Assembly (NCBI GenBank): GCA_012735285.1
Contig: JAAYHT010000271.1
Location: forward strand, 1-6,421
Direction: 5' to 3'
Source: Clostridiales bacterium
GTDB lineage: Bacteria > Bacillota > Clostridia > Peptostreptococcales > Anaerovoracaceae
Length of the DNA: 6,421 nt
Both the position numbers and the translations under genes were made by a program. The first letter of the stretch is position 1, and each line of letters opens with the position of its first letter. Under the pieces are notes generated by a model that was not told where the DNA came from, made no database searches, and saw only the letters and a list, made by a program, of their open reading frames with translations. Below, in pieces: positions 1 to 6,271 of the stretch.

Positions 1-431
1 AAAATATGCTACCGCCTTTGCCCATAGCTGTACCGGGAGTAAAATTCGGGCTTTCAAATATAGCTGTCATGTATGCATTGTTTTTTCTAGGCTATAGAAA
101 AGCTTACATAGTAGCAGTAATAAAAGGTTTGTTTGCAGCAGTTACAAGGGGAGTAATTGCAGGCATATTAAGTCTTTTTGGTGGAATTTTATCCGTAACA
201 GTGATGGTGTTACTGCTATTTATATTCAGAGAAAGAATATCTTATTTAATTATAAGTATTTTTGGAGGAATTTCTCATAATATTGGGCAATTTATAGTTA
301 TTATCCTAATATTTGAGGGTATGAATATGTGGGCATATTTCCCCATATTGCTGATCAGCGGACTGGTAGCTGGAATTATTACATCAACCTTGCTCAAATT
401 AATATTACCGGCCTTAAAAAGGTTGGTCTAA
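1..431 (+). CDS. Gx transporter family membrane protein (heptaprenyl diphosphate synthase component I / EetB-like), 5'-truncated
   Basis: This is a very hydrophobic integral membrane protein whose beginning lies outside the window. The frame is open from base 3, and the ATG at 6 falls inside the expected first helix, so it is probably not the start. Counting from that ATG, the visible family hallmarks are P-G-V-K-F-G-L-S-N at residues 10-18, a G-G-I-L-S segment near 59-63 and H-N-I-G-Q at 91-95. Helices fill most of the rest, and the chain ends in a basic K-R-L-V tail. Family members are usually about 165-180 residues, so roughly 25-40 are missing. The family was first named as a component of heptaprenyl diphosphate synthase and resembles ECF-type S components. 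Its relative EetB is part of the Listeria extracellular electron transfer locus. The stop lies 34 bp before the next gene, which suggests one operon. The exact substrate is not known; the link to electron transfer is inferred from the lipoprotein and ApbE downstream. Confidence 0.85.
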   Translation, partial: NMLPPLPIAVPGVKFGLSNIAVMYALFFLGYRKAYIVAVIKGLFAAVTRGVIAGILSLFGGILSVTVMVLLLFIFRERISYLIISIFGGISHNIGQFIVIILIFEGMNMWAYFPILLISGLVAGIITSTLLKLILPALKRLV

Positions 432-452
432 AAAATGAAATTAACTATCTTT

Positions 453-468
453 GGAGGAGAAAACAATG
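453..468 (+). promoter_or_regulatory. Ribosome binding site deciding the lipoprotein start
   Basis: GGAGG at 453-457 sits 8 bases before the ATG at 466. A TTG at 451 is in frame and open, but using it would translate the Shine-Dalgarno sequence itself and put five acidic/polar residues before the signal peptide. The ATG at 466 gives a clean M-K-R-K lipoprotein signal and is the preferred start. Confidence 0.85.
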
Positions 469-1497
469 AAGAGAAAATTAGCACTTTTTTTGGTTATAAC
501 CATGACAATGCTGGCGTTTGTTGCATGCGGCGGTGGTGGAGATGCGGAGCCACCCGGAGATGGAGATCAAGAACCTACAGATGGAGCAGTTAAAACAGGA
601 TTAGCAGTAATAACCAGCGCAGATAACTCATCTGATGCAGGAGATGGCGAAGGTGTTGCAGAGGCATATTCTAACGTTGTAGCCGTAATAGTTGATGGAG
701 ATGGAAGAATATTAAATTGTTCAATAGATGCAGCCCAGACAAAGATTAATTTTACTGCTGATGGAAAGATAACGACACCTCTTGATAGCGTATTTGTTAG
801 CAAGCAGGAATTGGGCGATGAATACGGCATGAAAAAGGCATCAAATATCGGAAAAGAGTGGAATGAGCAGGCAAATGCATTTGCTGATTATGTAATCGGC
901 AAGACTGTCGATGAAATAAAAGGCATTTCACTTAATCAGGGCGTACCAGCAGACGAAGACCTTGCATCTTCTGTGACCATCCATGTTACCGATTTTATTT
1001 CGGCCATTGAAAAGGCTGTTAAAAATGCTGTAGTATTAGGAGCAAATGCAGATGATAAGTTAGGTATAGGTATTGTGACTACAATTGATAAGTCACAGGA
1101 TGCTGGCGATGAAGAAGGGATCGCACAGGCATATACAAATTACGCTGCAGTAACTTTTGATGCAAGTGGTGTAATAACAAGCTGTATAATCGATGCATCT
1201 CAAACCAATATTAAATTTGACAGCTCAGGAAAAATTACAGACTCTAAGGGTCCATATCTAACCAAGAATGAAATAGGCGATGACTATGGAATGAGAGAAG
1301 CATCTTCTATAGGAAGAGAATGGTATGAGCAGGCCGCTTCTTTCGCAGATTATGTTGTCGGCAAGACTGTTAATGAAGTAAAGGGTATCTCGCTTAGTGA
1401 CGGTGTACCGGCAGATGAAGACCTAGCCTCATCGGTTACTATCGGTGTTGGACAATTCATTAATGTTATTGAAAAGGCAAGTATTTTTTCCAGATAG
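466..1497 (+). CDS. Exported lipoprotein with two tandem FMN-binding-like domains (PplA-like, probable ApbE flavinylation substrate)
   Basis: A 343-residue protein with a lipoprotein signal: M-K-R-K, a hydrophobic stretch, then F-V-A-C with Cys21 as the lipid-anchored residue. A Gly/Asp/Pro-rich linker (about 22-43) follows. Two copies of one domain come next, at about 45-183 and 200-337. Each starts G-(L/I)-x-(V/I)-(V/I)-T, contains a C-x-I-D-A-(A/S)-Q-T strand (Cys85, Cys240), then G-D-(E/D)-Y-G-M, G-(K/R)-E-W, G-K-T-V-x-E-(I/V)-K-G-I-S-L, and ends in V-P-A-D-E-D-L-A-S-S-V-T-I. The D-x-x-S-S-V-T core resembles the D-x-x-S-G-A-T motif whose threonine ApbE loads with FMN; the candidates here are Thr171 and Thr325. 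ApbE is encoded immediately downstream. Listeria PplA is likewise a lipoprotein flavinylated at two threonines and carries electrons from the membrane to outside acceptors, so that role is inferred here. No haem-binding C-x-x-C-H motif is present. The flavinylation itself is not proven by sequence. Confidence 0.82.
   Translation: MKRKLALFLVITMTMLAFVACGGGGDAEPPGDGDQEPTDGAVKTGLAVITSADNSSDAGDGEGVAEAYSNVVAVIVDGDGRILNCSIDAAQTKINFTADGKITTPLDSVFVSKQELGDEYGMKKASNIGKEWNEQANAFADYVIGKTVDEIKGISLNQGVPADEDLASSVTIHVTDFISAIEKAVKNAVVLGANADDKLGIGIVTTIDKSQDAGDEEGIAQAYTNYAAVTFDASGVITSCIIDASQTNIKFDSSGKITDSKGPYLTKNEIGDDYGMREASSIGREWYEQAASFADYVVGKTVNEVKGISLSDGVPADEDLASSVTIGVGQFINVIEKASIFSR
598..1476 (+). repeat. 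Tandem protein-domain duplication inside the lipoprotein gene
   Basis: Two in-frame copies, at about 598-1014 and 1063-1476, have a period of 154-155 codons. At protein level they match closely, including thirteen identical residues at the C-terminal motif (943-981 and 1405-1443). At DNA level 8 of those 13 codons differ silently. The duplication is therefore old, and the motif has been kept by selection on the protein. One codon is missing from copy 2 just after the K-I-T segment. Confidence 0.85.
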
Positions 1498-1516
1498 TAA
1501 TAATTTTGTGATAAAC

Positions 1517-1543
1517 TAGAGAGGTAGTATAACTACCTCTCTA
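1517..1543 (+). other. Perfect 12-bp intergenic hairpin without U-tract
   Basis: TAGAGAGGTAGT (1517-1528) pairs with ACTACCTCTCTA (1532-1543) around a 3-base loop. It lies in the 63-bp gap between the lipoprotein stop and apbE. Neither side has a run of T, so it is not a classic rho-independent terminator. It more likely protects the 3' end of a processed lipoprotein transcript or weakens read-through into apbE. Confidence 0.6.
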
Positions 1544-1560
1544 CGTATTGGGGATAAAAG

Positions 1561-2616
1561 TTGATCAGAAAGATTGTAACATATATTCTAATAGCGATTT
1601 TGTTTATCAATCTTGCTGCTTGCAGTAACACTGGCCTTAAGCGGTATAGTGCTGAATTTTTATTTCTCTTTGATACTGCTACGCAAATTATAGGGTATAC
1701 AAGCAGCGAAGAAGAGTTTTCAGAGTATGTAAATTTTATCTATAAGGAGCTAGAAGAATACCATCAGCTCTATGATATTTATAATGATTATGAAGGCATT
1801 AATAATGTTAAGACTATTAACGATAATGCCGGTATTTCGCCCGTTCAAGTTGATAAAAGGATAATAGATCTATTGTTATTTGCTAAAAAAGCCCACCAAG
1901 AAACCGGTGGAAAGGTCAATATTGCTTTAGGACCTGTTTTAAAAATTTGGCATGAATACCGAACAAAGGGTGTAGATGACCCTGAAAATGCTAAACTACC
2001 GCCCTTTGAACTGTTAAAACAAGCAAAGGCCCATACTGATATAGGTAAAGTAATAATCGATGAGCTTAACTCCACCGTTTATTTAAGTGACCCTGAAATG
2101 AGTTTAGATCTGGGTGCTATAGCAAAGGGATATGCTGTAGAACAGGTAAGCAAGGCAGTTGAAGAAAGAGGGTTAACTTCCGGACTTATAATTGCGGGCG
2201 GGAATGTCCGTGCGATAGGTTACAAGGGTGAAAATAATGAATATTGGAATGTAGGGATTAGAAATCCCGATACTCAAAGCGATGAGCGCGATTTATACAG
2301 GATGCAGGTTGCTGGTATGTCGCTTGTTACAAGCGGTAACTACTTAAGGTACTATACTGTTGATGGTAAGAGATATCATCATATTATAGATCCTGATACA
2401 TTGTATCCATCTGAATATTATGCATCTGTAACTGTAATCTGTGAAGACTCAGGAATAGGAGACGTTCTATCAACCGCTTTATATATCATGCCTATAGACC
2501 AAGCAATCGAACTTGTTGAAAGCATGGAAGGCGTAGAAGCTCTATGGGTATATAGTAGCGGAGAGCAGGTTTATAGTTCTGGCTTTTCGAACTATGTTTC
2601 AGCAAGTTTAGAATAG
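1561..2616 (+). CDS. apbE: ApbE-family FAD:protein FMN transferase, lipoprotein
   Basis: A 351-residue enzyme that transfers FMN from FAD to a threonine of an exported protein, using Mg2+; it acts on the outer face of the membrane. The signal peptide ends in N-L-A-A-C with Cys21 as the lipid anchor. Family motifs in order: F-D-T-A-T at 37-41, the conserved N-x-N-A-G-x-x-P-V at 87-95, the flavin/metal motif D-L-G-A-I-A-K-G-Y-A at 183-192, G-G-N at 213-215, T-S-G-N-Y-x-R at 257-263, H-x-I-I-D-P at 273-278 and the metal-binding D-x-x-S-T-A at 301-306. Length is normal for the family. The start is TTG at 1561: an in-frame TAA lies at 1555-1557, GGGG at 1550-1553 is a modest ribosome binding site, and this start gives an intact signal peptide. 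The usual I-D-P-x-T-G-x-P reads I-D-P-D-T-L-Y-P here (Leu281 for Gly). The adjacent double-domain lipoprotein is the obvious substrate, matching FmnB and PplA of Listeria. Confidence 0.95.
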   Translation: MIRKIVTYILIAILFINLAACSNTGLKRYSAEFLFLFDTATQIIGYTSSEEEFSEYVNFIYKELEEYHQLYDIYNDYEGINNVKTINDNAGISPVQVDKRIIDLLLFAKKAHQETGGKVNIALGPVLKIWHEYRTKGVDDPENAKLPPFELLKQAKAHTDIGKVIIDELNSTVYLSDPEMSLDLGAIAKGYAVEQVSKAVEERGLTSGLIIAGGNVRAIGYKGENNEYWNVGIRNPDTQSDERDLYRMQVAGMSLVTSGNYLRYYTVDGKRYHHIIDPDTLYPSEYYASVTVICEDSGIGDVLSTALYIMPIDQAIELVESMEGVEALWVYSSGEQVYSSGFSNYVSASLE

Positions 2617-3602
2617 CGTTTGACATAATTTAGCCTCATAAACTTGCATTCTATTGGGTTTATCGGTTTGGGGTTGCCAAACAGTTTAGCTGCAAAAAAA
2701 GCCTTGCAGTTTTTTTCTGTAATCATATTTACTGCTAATGCATCATCTTTACTTTTGCCCCAACAGAGAGCGCCCATATTTTTTATGAATACGGCTGGAG
2801 CGTTTTTTAACGCTTTCTTAATTAGATTAATATCATTATCAACAGTGATAGCTTTAGGGCCTACGATTTGTGCGAAATCATCTAAAAAGGGCCTTAGTTC
2901 TTTTTCGGTCTGGGAAAACCTTATTACTTCAGGACTTTTGTTGAATAGGAAACATCCTGCTAAAGACTGCAAGGATTGTAGTATCTTTGAATCGTTAATG
3001 ATCCTTATCTCAACCAGTTCTTCACCGATCTCGATTTTTTTATCCAATAAAAAGTTTTCACATGCTTCTTCCAATTGATAAACTGTTCGAAATGCATCTA
3101 CATAGTCTTCTCCTACGCATAGGGCCCCATGATTTTTTAGTAGGATGGCATTGCCTGCCGATTTTTTTAGCGCTTCTATAGCATAGTTTGAAATAGCCTT
3201 AGTACCTGGTAAAGCATACTTAGCACAAATTATCTTATTACCCAGCTTTTTATACTCAGTGCCTAAATCGATGGTGTCCAAGCCCACAGCTGATAATATT
3301 GATGCGTTCATTTGATGGGTGTGGATTATAAAATTTACATTAGGGAAGAGCCTGTAGATTGATGCATGCATGGATTTTTCTGATGATGGCTTTATTTTTC
3401 CTTCGTAGCTTTCATCATCAATTTTTACTTCTACAATTTGTTCATGAGTAAGCTTTTTATAATCCATGCCGCTTGGTGTTACAACAAAATAGCGATCGTC
3501 TAATCTGCAACTCACATTTCCCCATGTGCGTGCTATCAATCCTGAATTTACAAGTTCTAAACCTGCTTTGATATCTAGTTCTTTTGCATATATTCTATCC
3601 AT
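2592..3602 (-). CDS. Class II aldolase/adducin family protein with a degenerate second domain
   Basis: A cytoplasmic protein of 336 residues. Residues 1 to about 200 are a complete class II aldolase fold: substrate-loop T-W-G-N at 26-29, T-P-S-G at 42-45, S-S-E with the probable catalytic Glu75, and zinc ligands His94, His96 (H-T-H) and His158 (K-N-H-G-A-L-C-V-G). This suggests a retro-aldol or related reaction on a phosphorylated sugar, as in L-fuculose- or L-rhamnulose-phosphate aldolases; the substrate cannot be told. Those enzymes are about 210-275 residues. The extra C-terminal ~130 residues contain K-N-M-G-A-L-C-W-G at 274-282, a clear echo of the His158 motif with Met276 in place of His, and no H-T-H, so this half looks like a non-catalytic second copy. 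The start ATG at 3602-3600 has an AAAGGGA ribosome binding site six bases away. The 3' end overlaps apbE by 25 bp, tail to tail. No sugar kinase, isomerase or transporter is nearby. Confidence 0.88.
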   Translation of the reverse strand: MDRIYAKELDIKAGLELVNSGLIARTWGNVSCRLDDRYFVVTPSGMDYKKLTHEQIVEVKIDDESYEGKIKPSSEKSMHASIYRLFPNVNFIIHTHQMNASILSAVGLDTIDLGTEYKKLGNKIICAKYALPGTKAISNYAIEALKKSAGNAILLKNHGALCVGEDYVDAFRTVYQLEEACENFLLDKKIEIGEELVEIRIINDSKILQSLQSLAGCFLFNKSPEVIRFSQTEKELRPFLDDFAQIVGPKAITVDNDINLIKKALKNAPAVFIKNMGALCWGKSKDDALAVNMITEKNCKAFFAAKLFGNPKPINPIECKFMRLNYVKRYSKLAET

Positions 3603-3631
3603 TGTTTTCCCTTTGCAGAATATTTTTTAAT

Positions 3632-3660
3632 AGAATAACATGCAAAGCGATAACTTACAA
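3632..3660 (-). promoter_or_regulatory. Possible promoter for the aldolase gene
   Basis: On the minus strand TTGTAA (3660-3655) and TATTCT (3637-3632) are separated by 17 bases. Each matches the sigma-A consensus at four of six positions. It lies about 30 bp upstream of the aldolase ATG. In DNA this AT-rich the match could be chance. Confidence 0.35.
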
Positions 3661-3676
3661 GATTATTAATATTATG

Positions 3677-3705
3677 ATTACATCCAAGATTTTTATGGGT
3701 ATAAT
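3677..3705 (+). promoter_or_regulatory. Probable promoter for the copper ATPase gene
   Basis: A perfect -10 box TATAAT at 3700-3705 lies 17 bases after ATTACA (3677-3682), which matches four of six positions of the -35 consensus. It is 35 bp before the ATG at 3741. I see no convincing copper-repressor operator (no CopY-type TACA-N2-TGTA, no full CsoR-type palindrome) around it. Confidence 0.55.
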
Positions 3706-3740
3706 AAAACTTATACGTAAAGAATTTTGTGAGGGATACA

Positions 3741-6248
3741 ATGAAGAAGAAGTTTAATGTTACAGGCATGACATGCTCAGCCTGTTCGGCAGCAGTAGAA
3801 AAAAGTGTCAATAAGTTGCAAGGTGTGCAGTCAGTAAGTGTAAATCTATTATCTAATACTATGTTAGTGGATTATGATGAAACACTGCTCAGTGATCATA
3901 ATATTATTGATGCTGTTGAAAATGCCGGTTACGGCGCATCAGTTGCTGAGAAGAACAAAGTAAAAGAACAAAAGGAAATAAATCATTTTAAGAATGAAAT
4001 TACCGAGATCCGTAGACGATTTATTGTATCTTTAATATTCCTTATCCCCCTTATATACATAGCTATGGGGGATATGATAAATCTTCCCATACCAGGCTTT
4101 ATGTTAGGGACTTCTAATGCAATAACATACACTTTCACACAATTTCTTTTGACCCTACCGGTTGTTTTTGTAAACAGGAACTATTATAAATCAGGCTTAA
4201 GGAATTTGTTCCGCGGTGCACCTAACATGGACTCCCTAATAGCAATAGGATCTGGAGCTGCTTTGGTATACGGTGTTTTTGCAATCTTTAGAATAGGCTA
4301 TGGTTTAGGACATAATCAACTTGAAATAGTTCATCAATATGCAATGGATGTATACTTCGAATCTGCGGCTACTATTCTTACTTTGATAACCCTTGGAAAA
4401 TATTTAGAAGCAAGATCGAAGGGCAGAACTACTGATGCTATTACAAAACTAATGGATTTAGCTCCAAAGACCGCCTTGGTAGTTAGGGATGGTAAAGAAC
4501 TGGAGATCCCAGTAGAGGATGTAGTTATAGGGGATACCGTAATTGTAAAACCCGGACAGAGTATACCTGTGGACGGAGTTATAATAGAAGGAAGTTCATC
4601 TGTGGATCAGTCTGCCTTGACAGGCGAGAGCATCCCTGTTGAAAAGAAAGAAGGCGATACTGTAATAGCTGCTACTATAAACAAGACAGGCTATTTTAAA
4701 TTCAGGGCACAAAAAGTTGGAGATGACACAACCTTAGCTAAGATTATTCAGCTTGTTGAAGATGCAAATGCATCGAAGGCGCCTATAGCAAAGATGGCAG
4801 ATAGAATAAGCGGTATCTTTGTTCCTGTTGTAATTCTTATTGCCATCCTATCAACTTTTATTTGGTTAATAGTAGGTGCTACCTTCGAATTTGCACTATC
4901 TATAGGAATTGCTGTACTTGTTATCTCGTGCCCATGTGCTTTAGGTCTTGCAACCCCTGTTGCTATTATGGTAGGCACGGGAATGGGGGCCTCAAACGGG
5001 ATACTGTTTAAATCTGCTCAGGCCCTTGAAACAGCTCATATGGTGGATACAGTGGTACTGGATAAGACAGGTACAATAACTGAGGGGAAACCGAGGGTAA
5101 CTGATGTAGTAACTCTTGATGGAATGAGTGAAAATGAACTTTTATCAATTGCTGCCACAATAGAAAAACCGTCAGAGCATCCTCTTGCTGAAGCCATAGT
5201 AAACAGAGCCTTGGAATTGAACCTTCCTATCAAAGAAATAGATGAATTTAATTCTATATCGGGAAAAGGCATAGTAGCAAAAATTGAAGGAAAGCAATAT
5301 ATTGCTGGGAACTTAAGCCTTATGCAGGATTGGAATATCGATGTAGGTAATATAAAGAGTAAAGCCGACTATTTCGCAGTAAAGGGTAAGACTCCCCTAT
5401 ACTTTTCCGATGCTGAGAAGGTTTTAGGAATTATAGCTGTTGCAGATGTGGTGAAACCCACAAGCTTCGAAGCCATTAACCATCTAAAATCGATGGGTAT
5501 AGATGTTGTTATGCTAACGGGGGATAATATGATTACTGCGGAAGCGATTAGAAAAGAGCTGGGAATCGATAGGGCCCTGGCTGAAGTATTTCCCCAAGAT
5601 AAAGAGAATGAAATAAGGGAAATTCAGATGAAAGGCAAAAAGGTCGCCATGATAGGCGATGGGATTAATGATGCACCAGCACTGGCAAGGGCTGACGTTG
5701 GAATTGCTATTGGAGCAGGTACAGACATCGCAATAGAATCGGCTGATGTAGTTTTAATGAAAAGCGATTTAAATGATGTTGTAACAGCATTGGAGTTAAG
5801 CAAGGCTACAATTAGGAATATTAAACAGAATCTGTTTTGGGCTTTTTTTTATAATACCTTAGGCATACCCCTTGCAGCAGGTTTGTTCTACACAATATTA
5901 GGATGGAAGTTAAATCCCATGTTTGCTGCAGCTGCTATGAGCATGAGTTCAGTTTTTGTTGTATCAAATGCTCTAAGGTTAAAACTGTTTAAACCGAGGC
6001 GTATACAAAAGAAGGAGGATGTAAAAGATATGGGTAAAATTAAAGAGATAAAGATTGAAGGTATGAGCTGTGCACATTGTCAAGCAAGGGTTGAAAAAGC
6101 GCTGAATGAAATTCCCGGGGTAAGCGCTCAAGTAGATCTGGAAAAAAAGGCTGCAAATGTTACCCTTACTGAAGATGTTGATGATAAAACCTTGAAAGCA
6201 AAGATTGAAGAGGCCGGCTACAAGGTAGTAGCTATAACAGATAAATAA
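3741..6248 (+). CDS. copA: Copper-exporting P1B-type ATPase with N- and C-terminal heavy-metal-binding domains (CopA-CopZ fusion)
   Basis: An 835-residue membrane pump that uses ATP to move Cu+ out of the cytoplasm. An N-terminal metal-binding domain carries G-M-T-C-S-A-C (Cys12, Cys15). Eight membrane helices are predicted, the first from about residue 94. Core motifs: T-G-E-S at 294-297, the metal-path C-P-C at 397-399, phosphorylation site D-K-T-G-T with Asp441, H-P at 480-481, T-G-D-N at 593-596 and G-D-G-x-N-D at 639-644. Y-N at 704-705 and M-x-x-S-S at 733-737 mark the Cu+ subclass rather than Zn/Cd pumps. The pump body ends near residue 755 (F-K-P-R-R). A short charged linker then leads into a second metal-binding domain with G-M-S-C-A-H-C (Cys777, Cys780), which closely resembles the free chaperone CopZ. 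ATG 3741 is chosen over the in-frame GTG at 3729 because GAGGG at 3731-3735 is the ribosome binding site and the family begins near this M-K-K-K. Many Firmicutes CopA have two N-terminal domains; this one has one at each end. It is transcribed divergently from the aldolase gene. Confidence 0.95.
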   Translation: MKKKFNVTGMTCSACSAAVEKSVNKLQGVQSVSVNLLSNTMLVDYDETLLSDHNIIDAVENAGYGASVAEKNKVKEQKEINHFKNEITEIRRRFIVSLIFLIPLIYIAMGDMINLPIPGFMLGTSNAITYTFTQFLLTLPVVFVNRNYYKSGLRNLFRGAPNMDSLIAIGSGAALVYGVFAIFRIGYGLGHNQLEIVHQYAMDVYFESAATILTLITLGKYLEARSKGRTTDAITKLMDLAPKTALVVRDGKELEIPVEDVVIGDTVIVKPGQSIPVDGVIIEGSSSVDQSALTGESIPVEKKEGDTVIAATINKTGYFKFRAQKVGDDTTLAKIIQLVEDANASKAPIAKMADRISGIFVPVVILIAILSTFIWLIVGATFEFALSIGIAVLVISCPCALGLATPVAIMVGTGMGASNGILFKSAQALETAHMVDTVVLDKTGTITEGKPRVTDVVTLDGMSENELLSIAATIEKPSEHPLAEAIVNRALELNLPIKEIDEFNSISGKGIVAKIEGKQYIAGNLSLMQDWNIDVGNIKSKADYFAVKGKTPLYFSDAEKVLGIIAVADVVKPTSFEAINHLKSMGIDVVMLTGDNMITAEAIRKELGIDRALAEVFPQDKENEIREIQMKGKKVAMIGDGINDAPALARADVGIAIGAGTDIAIESADVVLMKSDLNDVVTALELSKATIRNIKQNLFWAFFYNTLGIPLAAGLFYTILGWKLNPMFAAAAMSMSSVFVVSNALRLKLFKPRRIQKKEDVKDMGKIKEIKIEGMSCAHCQARVEKALNEIPGVSAQVDLEKKAANVTLTEDVDDKTLKAKIEEAGYKVVAITDK
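6012..6032 (+). promoter_or_regulatory. Internal ribosome binding site and in-frame ATG for a possible separate CopZ-like product
   Basis: AAGGAGG at 6012-6018 is followed 11 bases later by ATG at 6030, in frame with copA (Met764). Translation from here to 6248 would give a 72-residue protein consisting of the C-terminal metal-binding domain alone, which is the usual size of the copper chaperone CopZ. The linker residues before it are encoded by the Shine-Dalgarno region itself, as if an old intergenic region had been absorbed into the reading frame. The spacing is slightly long. Use of this start is inferred, not shown. Confidence 0.5.
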
Positions 6249-6271
6249 TCTAGTAACTTTCTATAATCATG

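Noticed and set aside
451..465. TTG at 451 as the lipoprotein start
   Set aside because: It would place the Shine-Dalgarno sequence inside the coding region and put an acidic prefix before the signal peptide.
567..830. 87-codon minus-strand frame inside the lipoprotein gene
   Set aside because: Antisense to a coherent lipoprotein, Ser/Pro-rich because of the complementary codons; similar shadows occur at 1845-2075, 4748-4978 and 5036-5272.
1474..1497. Possible frameshift at the lipoprotein C terminus (I-F-S-R instead of a helix end like repeat 1)
   Set aside because: The second domain is already complete through I-E-K-A, and I see no coherent continuation in another frame.
2644..3078. 144-codon open frame on the plus strand opposite the aldolase gene
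   Set aside because: It lies wholly antisense to a well-supported aldolase coding region, has no ribosome binding site and no recognisable domain; it is a coding shadow.
3729..3740. GTG at 3729 as the copA start
   Set aside because: The same bases form the ribosome binding site of the ATG at 3741, which matches the usual N terminus of the metal-binding domain.
3575..3811. 78-codon minus-strand frame crossing the divergent intergenic region
   Set aside because: It overlaps the starts of both the aldolase and copA, runs through the promoter region and has a composition typical of translated noncoding DNA.
6019..6024. ATG-TAA minimal start-stop overlapping the internal Shine-Dalgarno in copA
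   Set aside because: The ATG abuts the Shine-Dalgarno with almost no spacing, so ribosomes are unlikely to start there; a regulatory start-stop element is not supported.
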